Position numbers and translations under genes: made by a program. The notes below the pieces were generated by a model. That model did no database searches. It had not been told where the DNA came from and saw only the letters and a program-made list of their open reading frames with translations. From Phoronis ovalis (lineage: Eukaryota > Phoronida > Phoronidae), in NCBI GenBank assembly GCA_028565635.1, contig JAOXYB010015598.1:1-19475 (forward strand): a stretch of 19,475 nt of DNA. Direction: 5' to 3'. Each line of letters begins with the position of its first letter. Position 1 is the first letter of the stretch. This document shows positions 1 to 9,282 of the stretch, in pieces.

Positions 1-58
1 ACAATATAAAATTCCTAATAAACAAACCATGTGATATTGCAATCATTAGGGTGATAAC

Positions 59-165
59 CAGGGGCGTAGCTAGCCTTGTTTTATTGTGCAGGCATTAGCG
101 AACTTTGAGAGGCGTAAGCTAGGGGGGTCCGGGAGCATGCACTCCGGACAATTTTGGAAATTTAA
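59..165 (+). repeat. fragment of dispersed repeat beginning CAGGGGCGTAGCTAG
   Basis: The stretch starts CAGGGGCGTAGCTAGC and continues through GGGGGGTCCGGGAGCATGCA to CCGGACAATTTTGGAAAT. It is clearly richer in G+C than its surroundings. A perfect 6-bp inverted pair, GTCCGG at 127-132 and CCGGAC at 144-149, forms a small hairpin. Wording of this kind (GGGGCGTAGCTAG followed by GGGTCCGGGGGCATG) is familiar to me from dispersed repeats in marine invertebrate genomes. The CAGGGG terminus resembles hAT transposon ends, but no matching inverted end or 8-bp duplication was found, so the class is a guess. The right boundary is approximate. Confidence 0.5.
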
Positions 166-862
166 ATTGCAAATACTGGCCTTTGGTTTTTGAAGTTATT
201 TTAAGACCTACGTGTTATAAAATTGCTGGCTATTTTGGTGTACAAAATTCAGAAAAAAATATTAGTAAAATATAATCACTGCGTCAAGTCATCAAACTTC
301 ATTTGACTAGAAAATCAATGTGATATCTGTACATAGGCTTCATACTTGTTGGATTGACCTTATTGTCAATAGGTCTCCAAAAAGATAACTCCTGCTGAAT
401 TCCGGTTTTAACTGGTTTTTTTGTAAGAACAAGTCATTTAGGAGCTTTTTGTCCTAAAATCTGAATAAACTAGACAATCAACAGAAATGTGTGTGTAAAA
501 ATTAGTATTGATCATTCAAACTTTTTATGATTGGGGCAATTAATACAATTGATTTACTATTAAATAATGATAATAATTATAAAATGACTGTTTTTATAGA
601 TTAAAAAATATGTCACAATATAGTCTACCTATACACTCAATAAGTTATAATATCAAATGTTATAATACAAGTTGATAAGATTAAGAAATGCAGTTCGATG
701 GCTGACAAATAAAACATTTAATAAAAAATGACTTTGCACAGTCAGTTGTTTTATTTTGTTATTAGAAGTTTTTGTCCTGGAATACTGAACCAGTGATATT
801 ACTTCCGGGGTACTTCCAGAAAAATTTGGTATGGGTGTGAGACCCAAGGAACAAACCTTACT

Positions 863-1120
863 CCATGGTAAAAACTGCAACCTGAAAACGAACCTTGTAC
901 AAAAAAGCATATTTTGCAAAAAATACCCTTTATGATAAAAAAATCCTAGAAATAACATATCCAATGGAAAAACAGTAAATTAAGACCTGGAAATTTTGCA
1001 CCCTGCAGTAAATAGTCATTTATTGAAACTATATACCTCACGGTTAAAATTTGTATGTAAAAAACACCCCATGGTAAAAAATGTTTAATATAAATGTGAA
1101 CAACACTCCCATGATAAAAG
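863..1120 (+). repeat. degenerate array of CCATGGTAAAAA-like motifs
   Basis: Six related motifs occur in the same orientation: CCATGGTAAAAA at 863-874, TTATGATAAAAA at 930-941, CCAATGGAAAAA at 961-972, CCTCACGGTTAAAA at 1036-1049, CCATGGTAAAAA at 1069-1080 and CCATGATAAAAG at 1109-1120. Spacing is irregular. They look like a decayed short-period repeat rather than a coding or regulatory array. Two copies are identical and the others differ at several bases. Confidence 0.45.
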
Positions 1121-1245
1121 TGGAGGCTGAAAAAAAGAGGCACATATATACAGTCACTGTGAATGGCTGTATATTCCCCCTACTGTAACTCTGCAGTAGA
1201 AATTTTGATTTAACTAGAGGATCAGAGGACTAATAGTCAAAACTT

Positions 1246-1321
1246 CAGCACCATAATCTGTACATAAACTTGTACTGCAGCACCATAATCTGTACATAAA
1301 CTTGTACTGCAGCACCATAAT
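1246..1321 (+). repeat. 32-bp tandem repeat, 2.4 copies
   Basis: A 32-bp unit starts CAGCACCATAATCTGTACAT and ends AAACTTGTACTG. Copies begin at 1246 and 1278 and are identical as read; a third, partial copy begins at 1310 and runs about 12 bases. A separate diverged copy (CACCATAATTTGTACATAAA) lies at 1568-1588, roughly 250 bases downstream. The perfect identity of the first two copies points to recent duplication. Confidence 0.85.
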
Positions 1322-1567
1322 AGAGTGACATCAGTCGTTAGAAACATTGATTGGAATTTTTTTAATAAATGCATTATATAGTACTAAAATACATAAAACA
1401 GTTGCTAGAATACACTGGTAAGCTCTCTGCAAAAGCTGTTTATAATGCTTAAAGTTGAATACACTATCATATGTTTATGTGGTCTACTGTATGTTTATGC
1501 TTTATATATCTTAGAGAAAAAAAATTACGCATTATCTTAAACTACAGAGCCGACTAACATTAGTCTA

Positions 1568-1588
1568 CACCATAATTTGTACATAAAC
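1568..1588 (+). repeat. isolated diverged copy of the 32-bp unit
   Basis: CACCATAATTTGTACATAAA matches the core of the 32-bp unit tandemly repeated at 1246-1321, with one substitution (TTTG for TCTG). It is separated from the array by about 250 bases of unrelated sequence, so the unit has either been dispersed or is the remnant of a longer array. Confidence 0.6.
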
Positions 1589-1770
1589 GTAGTGGAGTAA
1601 CCTGTGAAGAGTTTTTTTTTCACTGCAGCTTATTACACTAACTGCATTTATGTTTTTTTGTTGACAGATATATTGAACAGATTAAAAAAATAAAAAATAA
1701 TCTTTTTGGGACTCTGTAAGTTTTGAATTGTTTTGATGAAAATTAATAAAATCAAATAAATGGCACTAAG

Positions 1771-1839
1771 TGCTTTTATTTTAAATTGATCTAGTTTGGT
1801 TACAAATGCTTTGATTTTATATTGCTCTAGTTTGGTTAC
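1771..1839 (+). repeat. 36-bp-period tandem duplication
   Basis: Two copies of a 33-bp sequence, at 1771-1803 and 1807-1839, agree at 30 of 33 positions. Both end in CTAGTTTGGTTAC. The period is 36 bp. The duplication lies just upstream of the splice acceptor of the first coding exon of the cysteine-rich gene, in what is probably a 5' intron or promoter-proximal DNA. Confidence 0.8.
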
Positions 1840-1897
1840 CTATAAGTTTTAGCTGCATATATATTAAATATATCTCCTCTAATAATTTTGGTCTTAC

Positions 1898-1942
1898 AGA
1901 TATTGAAAGAGGGACCACCACACAAGCTTCTTTGTAACCATG
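1898..1942 (+). promoter_or_regulatory. splice acceptor, 5' UTR and start-codon context of the Cys-rich gene
   Basis: A pyrimidine-rich tract ending TTGGTCTTACAG places an acceptor AG at 1898-1899. It is followed by 40 bases of presumptive 5' UTR and then ATG at 1940 in the context GTAACCATGG, which is close to the animal start-site consensus (A at -3 would be ideal; G at +4 is present). The transcript therefore probably begins in a non-coding exon further upstream that I could not locate. Confidence 0.5.
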
Positions 1943-2034
1943 GCAGACTTTGACTGTGGCGGCTGTGATTGTGGAGACTGTGGAGATTGTGGAGATTGTG
2001 ACTGTGGAAGCTGTGACTGCAGCTGTGCAACATG
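1940..2034 (+). CDS. Cys-rich gene, coding exon 1 (residues 1-31 plus part of 32)
   Basis: Starts MADFDCGGCDCGDCGDCG and carries ten cysteines in 31 residues. The repeated Cys-Gly-Asp codons form an internal 9-bp DNA repeat (TGTGGAGAY). The donor is TG|GTTAGT, leaving 2 bases of codon 32. If the intron were retained, translation would stop at TAA 2051-2053 and give a 37-residue product with the same cysteine-rich start. Confidence 0.75.
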
Positions 2035-4544
2035 GTTAGTTAACCACAAGTAAACTATCGGTGAAAGTGTTTTCATGGCAGTTTCTTAACTTACAAGAGA
2101 GGATTAAAATGTGACTGGTACTGATAATCAACATATGGTTCTATAAGCAAACCAGTCTGAATAAATCTATCCGTTATTGGTCCCTACCCTCTCAACTAAC
2201 GTCTGGGCTTAACCATGGTCATTTTTTGTTTATTATCTTGAAAAGCAGAAGAATGATAACCCCTTTATTTCTATATAAAGTGTCACAAAAGTCTTGACAC
2301 CAATCAAATTGCAGCTTACAATAATAGGTGTAACTTGCAGTGGACTAAGCGGGTAGGTCGATCACACACATGCTGTGCTGCCAGAGTTTAACCGCTAAGT
2401 AAAAAGCAAGCTCCACAGCAATACCTATGCATAGTGAGTCATAATGATAGAATAGAGTGGTAGGCGACGATGGATCGTGCAGAGAGAAAGGCTTGCCTCA
2501 GTTGGCAAAGATTAATGACTAATGTAATTATTTCGCTCTTTCTAAATTGAGAAGGAATATAACAAAAATTGACTATGGCTAAGCCCAGACATTAGTTGAG
2601 AAGGTACGTACGGAACACTAACGGATGGATTTATTCAGACTGATAAGGAAACCAGAACATTTTGTTACAGTGTAATATCTCTTGATAACATCTAAAAATA
2701 TTCTATAATTTTCAAGCCAACAGTACCTGTCTGTCAGAATATTTGTAGCTATCCCGGCCTTTTCTGTTATTTATTATTGGCTTGCCCACCTATAGTGACA
2801 GTTAATGCTAATTTTATGCAGTGAACTATGTTTTACTAGAATTGACTGTTTTATGTACATTTTTTTATTATGTAAAAACCTGTATGTTTTAAGAATGAAG
2901 GATATGCGCTATTGCATGCTTTCACTATGCAGTAACGATATGGCATTTGTATAAAAAAAATTGTATTTACAGTGCATGTTGTCTGTGCCTTCTAGATCTG
3001 CTAGAGCATGATGGAAACTGCAACTGTTGCCACTGGACTAGCTCATCTACCCGTCAGTCAGGTATAAAAACATTTACTTCTTTCAAGTTCACTTTCCATT
3101 TCTCGACAGCCATAAAGAGTAAGACAAAACTGGGAGATTGTCCGTACAATCATCCTGTTTTGAAATTGGGGCTCCAGTTGATCCAGTAAATGCTATAATG
3201 ACATCTCATAAATTATGACTGAGAATCATATCAACTTTGACAGTACAAGCAGTTATTCTACTATTTACTTAAATTAATTATCGTGTTAATTCTTTTCTAC
3301 AGAATTAAATGTTCTAATTTGTTTTGAAAAATTAAGATGGCTAGTTCTGTTCGGGTTAACGTAACATTCACACTTTATGGTTTGAGGTTAATGTTTGGTA
3401 CATAATATGTGAAAAGACAGACCAGTAAAAGTATACATTTTTGGAAAGGTACTAAACAAATATAAAGATCACGAAAATCACTTTACTTGTTATTCACAAC
3501 AAGTATCTCTAATATAGTGTTTCACACTTTTTAAATTTATGTTCTGTTTTTAAATGATGTGCTTCTTATTAAGTCAGAAAATAATATTTTTTTCTGGCTG
3601 TTGAATTTTGTAGGGTTATAACTTTTGAATAAAGCAACACTTTTAAAATCTGAATTGGAGTAAGTGATTGCAAAGGCAAACGTGAGATTATCGAACTTTT
3701 GATTGAGGTAACATTCAAAATAATAATTAAAATATAAACTAGGCTTGAAATAAAGCAAAAAAAAAATTAATTGGCAACGGAAACAAACAATCCTTTAAGG
3801 CTGACTTAAATAGAGGCCAAAATACAGGTTAAGTTTGATTTTGATCTGGATCACTTAAAAATATCATGCGGCTGACTGGTGGCCATTTATGTTCCCAAGA
3901 TAAGCTGTAAGACGGGTGCAGACAACTAGTTTATTGTTTAGGATAATAATGATGTTGTAGGCATTGTAAAAAAAGGAGAGAGTGACTCTTAGAATTCTAA
4001 ATGTCCCCTTCTAAACTAACCTGTCAGCAGATGGCAGCTGAAGTCATCAGACCTGCTTTCTAATGTTGCACTGTATATGATTGTATGTATTTGGGTTTGA
4101 AATAGACTTACGTGTAGTGTATTAAAATTTACATGCACATCAGGGTGCCACCAGAATCACACAGTTTCTAGTGTACTCTTGTCACTCATTCAAAAATGAC
4201 AGAATTGTGGGATATTTGACTATGAGACCTGTGGTGCCATCGAGTGTTGTAAATATTCTATTAGGTTAATAACACTCCATCACTGTTAAGCATTCTATCT
4301 CTAATTTTACTGAAACTACATGTCTGATTTGTAATCAGTAAATCTGGTGAAGAATTGACAATATTTCAAGTTCCCTAAAAAATTTTATTTCCTAGGTAGC
4401 AGAGATGTTGTTGATGATCAACCAGCAGCTTTTAGATACACAAATGGTGTAGTTACTTCGCAACCACACCCTACAGAGCAAGATCCCACAATCTCAGCCC
4501 CACCATCATATGAAGAATGTGTGGCACCTGAAAATAAAGTCTGA
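1940..4544 (+). CDS. small cysteine-rich protein with C-terminal PPxY motif, three coding exons (1940-2034, 2973-3061, 4396-4544)
   Basis: Joining three exons gives one uninterrupted 110-residue frame ending in TGA at 4542-4544. The intron phases fit exactly: 2 bases of codon 32 end exon 1 and 1 base of codon 62 ends exon 2. Residues 6-51 hold 17 cysteines. The first part is a CDCGDCGDCGDC-type repeat, followed by a short hydrophobic CACCLCLLDLL stretch and GNCNCCHW. Residues 63-110 are hydrophilic and contain PPSYEEC (97-103), whose PPxY core is the classic ligand for WW domains, for example of NEDD4-type ubiquitin ligases. There is no signal peptide and no full membrane span. Clustered cysteines could be palmitoylated or bind metal. 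The composition loosely recalls the I-mfa (MyoD family inhibitor) cysteine-rich domain, but I cannot align the two, so I assign no family. The splice model is well supported; the function is unknown. Confidence 0.75.
2035..2972 (+). other. intron 1 of the Cys-rich gene
   Basis: 938-base phase-2 intron, GTTAGT...TTTACAG. More than half of it is the 490-bp inverted-repeat element at 2153-2642. The rest is AT-rich and shows no further exon or recognisable element. Confidence 0.7.
2143..2652. mobile_element. non-autonomous DNA transposon (MITE) with long TIRs and 10-bp target-site duplication
   Basis: The element runs 2153-2642 (490 bp). Its ends are inverted copies: CAGTCTGAATAAATC at the left and its reverse complement, ATTTATTCAGACTG, at the right. 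The similarity extends about 78 bases inward (2153-2230 against 2565-2642), including CTCAACTAAYGTCTGGGCTT, with scattered substitutions and a small indel. It is flanked directly by ATAAGCAAAC (2143-2152) and ATAAGGAAAC (2643-2652), a 10-bp duplication with one mismatch. Long TIRs with 9-10-bp duplications are typical of Mutator-like (MULE) elements, so this superfamily is the best guess. The interior has no transposase frame. Confidence 0.8.
2973..3061 (+). CDS. Cys-rich gene, coding exon 2 (residues 32-61 plus part of 62)
   Basis: An 89-base exon between the acceptor TTGTATTTACAG and the donor CAG|GTATAA. It encodes CACCLCLLDLLEHDGNCNCC then HWTSSSTRQS. Seven cysteines lie in residues 32-51. 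Its length is not a multiple of three, so skipping it would shift the frame. The Cys/Leu segment is too short to span a membrane but could associate with one if acylated. Confidence 0.75.
3062..4395 (+). other. intron 2 of the Cys-rich gene
   Basis: 1334-base phase-1 intron, GTATAA...TTTCCTAG. AT-rich, with only short chance open frames. I see no further exon, RNA gene or clear transposon in it. Confidence 0.65.
4396..4544 (+). CDS. Cys-rich gene, terminal coding exon (residues 62-110)
   Basis: Begins after TTATTTCCTAG and reads SRDVVDDQPAAFRYTNGVV, then a proline-rich stretch ending in PPSYEECVAPENKV and a stop. The tail is acidic and hydrophilic, with a single cysteine at residue 103. The PPSY motif sits 11 residues from the C-terminus, a usual place for a linear WW-binding site. 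No coding sequence follows the stop. Confidence 0.75.
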
Positions 4545-7500
4545 TGCAACAAGTTGTTTTTACTTGGTTACAGCCACAGGTAAACTGAAAATGCACAAAG
4601 ATGTGTTAGATGTAACGACATATGTAGACTGATGCGCATTGTGGTATGTTCATAATTATATGAAAAATATTTGGTATATAAATATGAGTACATTAGTGTA
4701 ACTTTTGTAACTATTGCTTTATTAAGGTGTACTTTTTTGGTAATTTTTTTACGAGATATATACATTTATTAACTTAATATTAAGTTTACAAATATGCAGC
4801 TTCGCTTAAAGTGTTAATGTGGTTGCAGAAATCATGCAACCTTTTTGCATATTAATAAAACTCAGAGAATTGTGACAGGGTTAATTTATACTAGATGGAG
4901 CATGTTAGATGTTTTAAACTTAAATTTCTTTATTATAGATATTTTACTCGAATGCCCTTATTAGAATTTTAAAGTGAAGATTAGTTCACGATTTTTTGCA
5001 TATACCGGTAGTTACATTTCTTTTAAAATTAATTTGGAATTGAAGTTAATGTCAGGCTAAACAGGTCAATATTTCAATAACCATACCTTATATTTATTGT
5101 GTTACTTACCATATCCTAAGGGTTCTTTGGGAAAAGTTTCTGTGAAAAACCATTTTCCTGGTCAAAAATTGTGCCAACTTTAAGATCTGCACCTTCGTGA
5201 AGTAATATTTTGTTACCTTAATTTTATTTGTTTTTTTTGTGTTTTAACATATCATGTTTATTAAGCTTACCAAAGCCATAACTATTGCTCCAATATGGCA
5301 GCTATCAACATTATGTAATCCACAGACAATGTAGACTTAGTCTAAAATGTGATTTGTTTCAAATGATGAAATTGATTATTTTGCAGCAAGTTATCAATTT
5401 TTTCTGTGATCTCACATCCATAATTTATTGTAAAATTTGGTAGTCGCTTCAGGAAATCATGGTGCCCGATTTATATTTTAATGATGACATTTTCAGATCT
5501 TTTATGTTACCAAGAACATATCTCTGATGGTGGTTGTTCCTAGTACTTTATAGTGAGAAGATATTGTAAGCATGATGACAAACACTTGTACCAATTAAAG
5601 TGAAAACAACCCATAAAAAAACTTGAAATTTATGTAACATTTTCTCTGCGATATAAATTCTAGAAACCACCCAGAACTTGAATTTTTTTATTAGAAGATA
5701 TATTAGGAAAGTTACTTTAATTTGCCATGTTTAATTTTCTGTCCATACTTTGAATTACATATTTTTGCCACTTATTATTATTAAATCAAAGAGTGTGTTG
5801 ATTTACTTGGGTACGTTACTACGTGGCTAATGTTTTCTCTTTGGTATAGTGCTGTTAGTGATTGTGAATATTAAATTGTTCCAAACAATGTTATTAGGAA
5901 TTCCATTCAAAACAAAACATGGGTGATAATATTTTTTTAACATTGTAAAAATTCTTTTATTTTTATATAAAATGCTTATTTTTCTTTATTAAAAAATCTG
6001 CACAATCTGGAATGTGTTAAGATGTAAATCAATCAAATATAAAAGATTTTACCAAAACTGAATATTACAAAATCATTAAGGAATACCTTTTTTAAGGTAA
6101 TATTAAAAATAATGACACATGTTTAACTAATGACACACATGCTATTAAATAAGAATAATATAATATAGATTAAAGTCAGGCACTGCATTTTAATAATTTC
6201 CTGTTACATTCTTGTTTGATATTAAATTCATTCTCCAAAAAAATACTTAAGCCTCAATAATACAAATAGCATATTGCTCACAATCTGTTATTTGTATCCA
6301 CAAGCCATCCACAAACCTGTATCTTAGCACTTAAGTAACATAACTATGTACCCGATTTTTAACAATTATTATCCACTGTTAAAAAGAATATTATACTAAG
6401 TTTGTACAGTTGCAAAAACTTATAAGAAAGTATTGTTGGCCTGATACTAGGCCACCATAACTGCTGTAATCAATACAGTTAAGACGGACTTGAATGAAGA
6501 ATTTAAGTACATACATCCAAGAGTGTTAAACCCAAAATTCACATTACAACAGATATTGTCATAACAAATATAACAAATGACTGTATAAAATAAAGACTGG
6601 TACAATCTGCTGATCATTCATGGAAGGGTCATTTCGTTCTTTCTGAAGTCTACTGGCTTCCTTGCCAAGATGAACATGTTATAGCATCCATTTAATTTAT
6701 TTACTAAATTGCTTAACAAAAATTGACTAAAATTATAATAATTATATAAAAAAATTAATACTAAACTGCACATAATTCTCTTTAATAGTTCAAAATTACA
6801 AAGATTTTTTTTAAAGATAAAACAGATGTGGAATAATATATAGCACAAATTCATAAAATATTCTTTGCAATACCAAAGTTTTTGTCAAAATCACAGAAAA
6901 GCGTGCAAGTAGATTTATTTTAGAACACAAGTAAAGATACATAATATAAATTACCCGGAATACACTATTTGCATGTATTTTGTCAAGCCACTGACGAACC
7001 CTGAGTTTCAGCATATTGCATTTAGTTGAATAAATTTAGACGCAGTTCTCCACTCACTCGCATGATTCATTCACAAAATACTGCATGCTGGGAACATTTG
7101 CGGTTTGATCAGTGGCTCCACCAAGTGCATGTAAACATTGAGCCATTGCATGCATAAAAAAACATATTATTAAAATACATAATATACATACCAGGAACAT
7201 GTCTTATAGTAGTAGTCATGGAATATACACAATTAATTAATAATAACATATCTGCTAACAATGAAAGTAACAATTGCTGCAGATTTGTTTTTTAAAATGT
7301 CAAAAAAATAACAGGGTCTGAGACTACATGATAACTGCATTTGTTTTAAAAAAGAGAGCCTACAATTAGAAATATGTCTGTTAGTCCTACAATTAGAAAT
7401 AACAATGTGAATGTCCCTTGTGGGTAACTCACCACGCTCAGATGATTCATAAAGTAAGGTAACATTTATGAGATGCTCATGTTTCCGCAACTATAACATT

Positions 7501-7648
7501 CACAGGCGACTGATCAGCATTTTACACAGAAATAATCACAGCATCATTAGTTAACAAAATCACAGCAATCAAATGCTGTAGCTGTACCTATGACGAGAGA
7601 AGTCAAATAGATTTAGTTTTCAAAACAGGAGATTTCTTATTTTACACG
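4545..7648. other. intergenic region between convergent genes, including probable 3' UTRs
   Basis: No coding sequence is visible over 3.1 kb. The region is strongly AT-rich. The left part should be the 3' UTR of the cysteine-rich gene and the right part that of the receptor gene. Candidate minus-strand AATAAA signals, read as TTTATT on the plus strand, occur at 6914-6919 and 6696-6701, with more near 5950-5990. Which of these is used cannot be told from sequence alone. No inverted-repeat element was found here. Confidence 0.6.
4854..4859 (+). terminator. candidate poly(A) signal of the Cys-rich gene
   Basis: AATAAA lies 310 bases after the stop codon, in GCATATTAATAAAACTCAG, with a G/T-containing stretch (TTGTGACAGGGTT) about 15 bases further on. 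It is the first canonical hexamer I see in the 3' flank, so it is a reasonable 3' end, but later signals could also be used. Confidence 0.4.
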
Positions 7649-9282
7649 TTAGTTCTTGAAACTTTCCAGGCCTGTAAAATATCCCGTATCAACATCATCA
7701 CCTGAGTCACGAATAAGTTTTGTGTCTGATCGTGCTCCAAGGGAATCATTTGAATTATAATTGCTATTTGTTGGCAACAGTTTGTTTGAGACCTTTAATT
7801 CCAAACCTGATATTTGTGTGGGACTGATCCCAGGACGTGTCTCACCTACAAATGGATTAAGTGTAACATTTTTGCATATTTCACTCGTGTCTTCTGACTG
7901 CTGGACATTTTCTGAAAAGGCTCCAAAAAAGTCAGAGGCACCATTGCTCATTAGAGATTTTCCCATCAATGAAGATGACTGTTTTACTTTTGCATTTCTA
8001 TGGCTATGGTTGGATGCATGTAATTGCATGTTCACCTCCTGACATCTAGAATACTGAACAGGTTTTTTATGTGGTGTCATATTAAAGGAAGACTGTAAAG
8101 CGATGCCATGAGCTGGACTCTTTGGTTTGCAGCTAGATGTGATTAATTCGGACTGCACAGTTGGATAAGACATATCTACTTGCGGACGACATGTTTTTGG
8201 CCATCTGTAAGATGTATCATCATTTTCACTATTGATCTGCAATACTGCATCTTTTGCAGCGAAAGACGAGATATTATTTCTCACAGCAGGTATTCTGTTA
8301 TCATAATTTCTATGTGGTATTTGCTGTGGGCAAATATCTGGGTGTTCTCCATGCATCCCGACATCACCACGAGCTGCCTCTGGACTGTTATTAATCCTTG
8401 TAACACTCTGGCTCATATATCTCCCAGTAAATTGTTCTGGGTCACTCCATCTATGACTACTCAGGTAGCTATCAGAACATCCATCAGGAGGAACAATTCC
8501 ATTCTCATCAAAATCCAGACTCTCATTTTCACCAGTTAAATTATTATATTCCTCATTGATGTTTCGAATCCACTCCATGGTTGCATCTACTTTATCATTA
8601 TTAAATTCTGTTATTTCCTCAATAGCCTCTTCAGTAGTATAGCTCAATGGGGCAGAAGGTGGAATTATTGAACGAACAATTTCACTTTCCACATGAGTAC
8701 CACTTGAAATGTGACCATTTGCCTGCTGTTTTTTAGATTTTTGAATAGCTTTAAGTAGCTTTTGTCCTGGGTTTGTTCTATGATATTCCATATCACCTGA
8801 AGTGTTGTTATTCAATTCTTCATTGGGATGAAAGCGATTATACAATTTCAACATGTCTTCCATGAGGCTGTATTTAGAAATTTGAGGTTTGTCCAGGTCT
8901 GACGGTATCAGGTTTGGATTTGAATTTTCAAAATACACAGCAAGATATTTGCTTACGTTTGGTCTTGCAGCAAACTTACTCTTCGTCAAATCTTTTTTTA
9001 CTTTAGTTAGACCGGTTACAAAGTCACACTGAATGTCACGTGTCTTAGATTCTTGAGCCAAATGTAAACTCTTGGCGCTGCATATAAAAATTACAAACTC
9101 TGCATTTTTTAATTCCTGTTTGATTTGAGCTTGAGTATATCCATTCAAGGATTTGATTTCCTCCCACACTTTGCAATTGCATTCTTTTTCTAAATACTCA
9201 GCGAGACGATCTTTTATCTCTTTGCAGTCTTCTGCATATAACAGGAGGACTAAGGGTTTGTGTACAATTGGTGGTCTGAATA
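7649..9282 (-). CDS. IL-17R-like gene, last coding exon: SEFIR domain and cytoplasmic tail
   Basis: 1634-base exon after the acceptor TTTTCTTTTAG, encoding residues 328 (shared) to 871 and ending ...GLESFKN TAA at 7651-7649. The open frame runs upstream of the first methionine straight to the acceptor, adding FRPPIVHKPLVLLLYAEDC. SEFIR covers about residues 336-485. YLAVYFE (440-446) and KYSLMEDML (464-472) correspond to the conserved C-terminal half of the domain. The tail is rich in Asn, Ser, Asp and Glu, with an NPF tripeptide at 803-805 (an EH-domain ligand in other proteins). I see no exact TRAF6 motif (P-x-E-x-x-aromatic/acidic). A single exon holding all of SEFIR plus the tail is a common arrangement in this family. 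Confidence 0.9.

Larger units (their letters stand above)
1..1899. other. 5' non-coding region with repeats, no gene recognised
   Basis: No convincing coding exon is visible on either strand. Open frames here are short, AT-rich and without domain-like composition. The stretch contains the repeats listed separately: a CAGGGGCGTAGCTAG element end, a CCATGGTAAAAA motif array, a 32-bp tandem repeat and a 36-bp tandem duplication. It must also hold the promoter, and probably a non-coding first exon, of the downstream plus-strand gene, because a good splice acceptor at 1898-1899 precedes that gene's start codon. One weak candidate for an upstream exon is 1669-1715 (after TTGACAG, before GTAAGT), but nothing confirms it. 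Confidence 0.6.

Noticed and set aside
1940-2120. Assignment of the Cys-rich protein to the MyoD-family-inhibitor (I-mfa) family
   Set aside because: Similar composition only; the cysteine spacing could not be aligned with confidence.
6618-7490. Several minus-strand open frames of 67-85 residues downstream of the receptor stop
   Set aside because: AT-rich, low-complexity frames in the presumed 3' UTR, with no start context or domain support.
8180-8539. Plus-strand 119-residue open frame
   Set aside because: It lies wholly opposite the SEFIR-tail coding exon and has no protein-like features; a shadow of the real frame.
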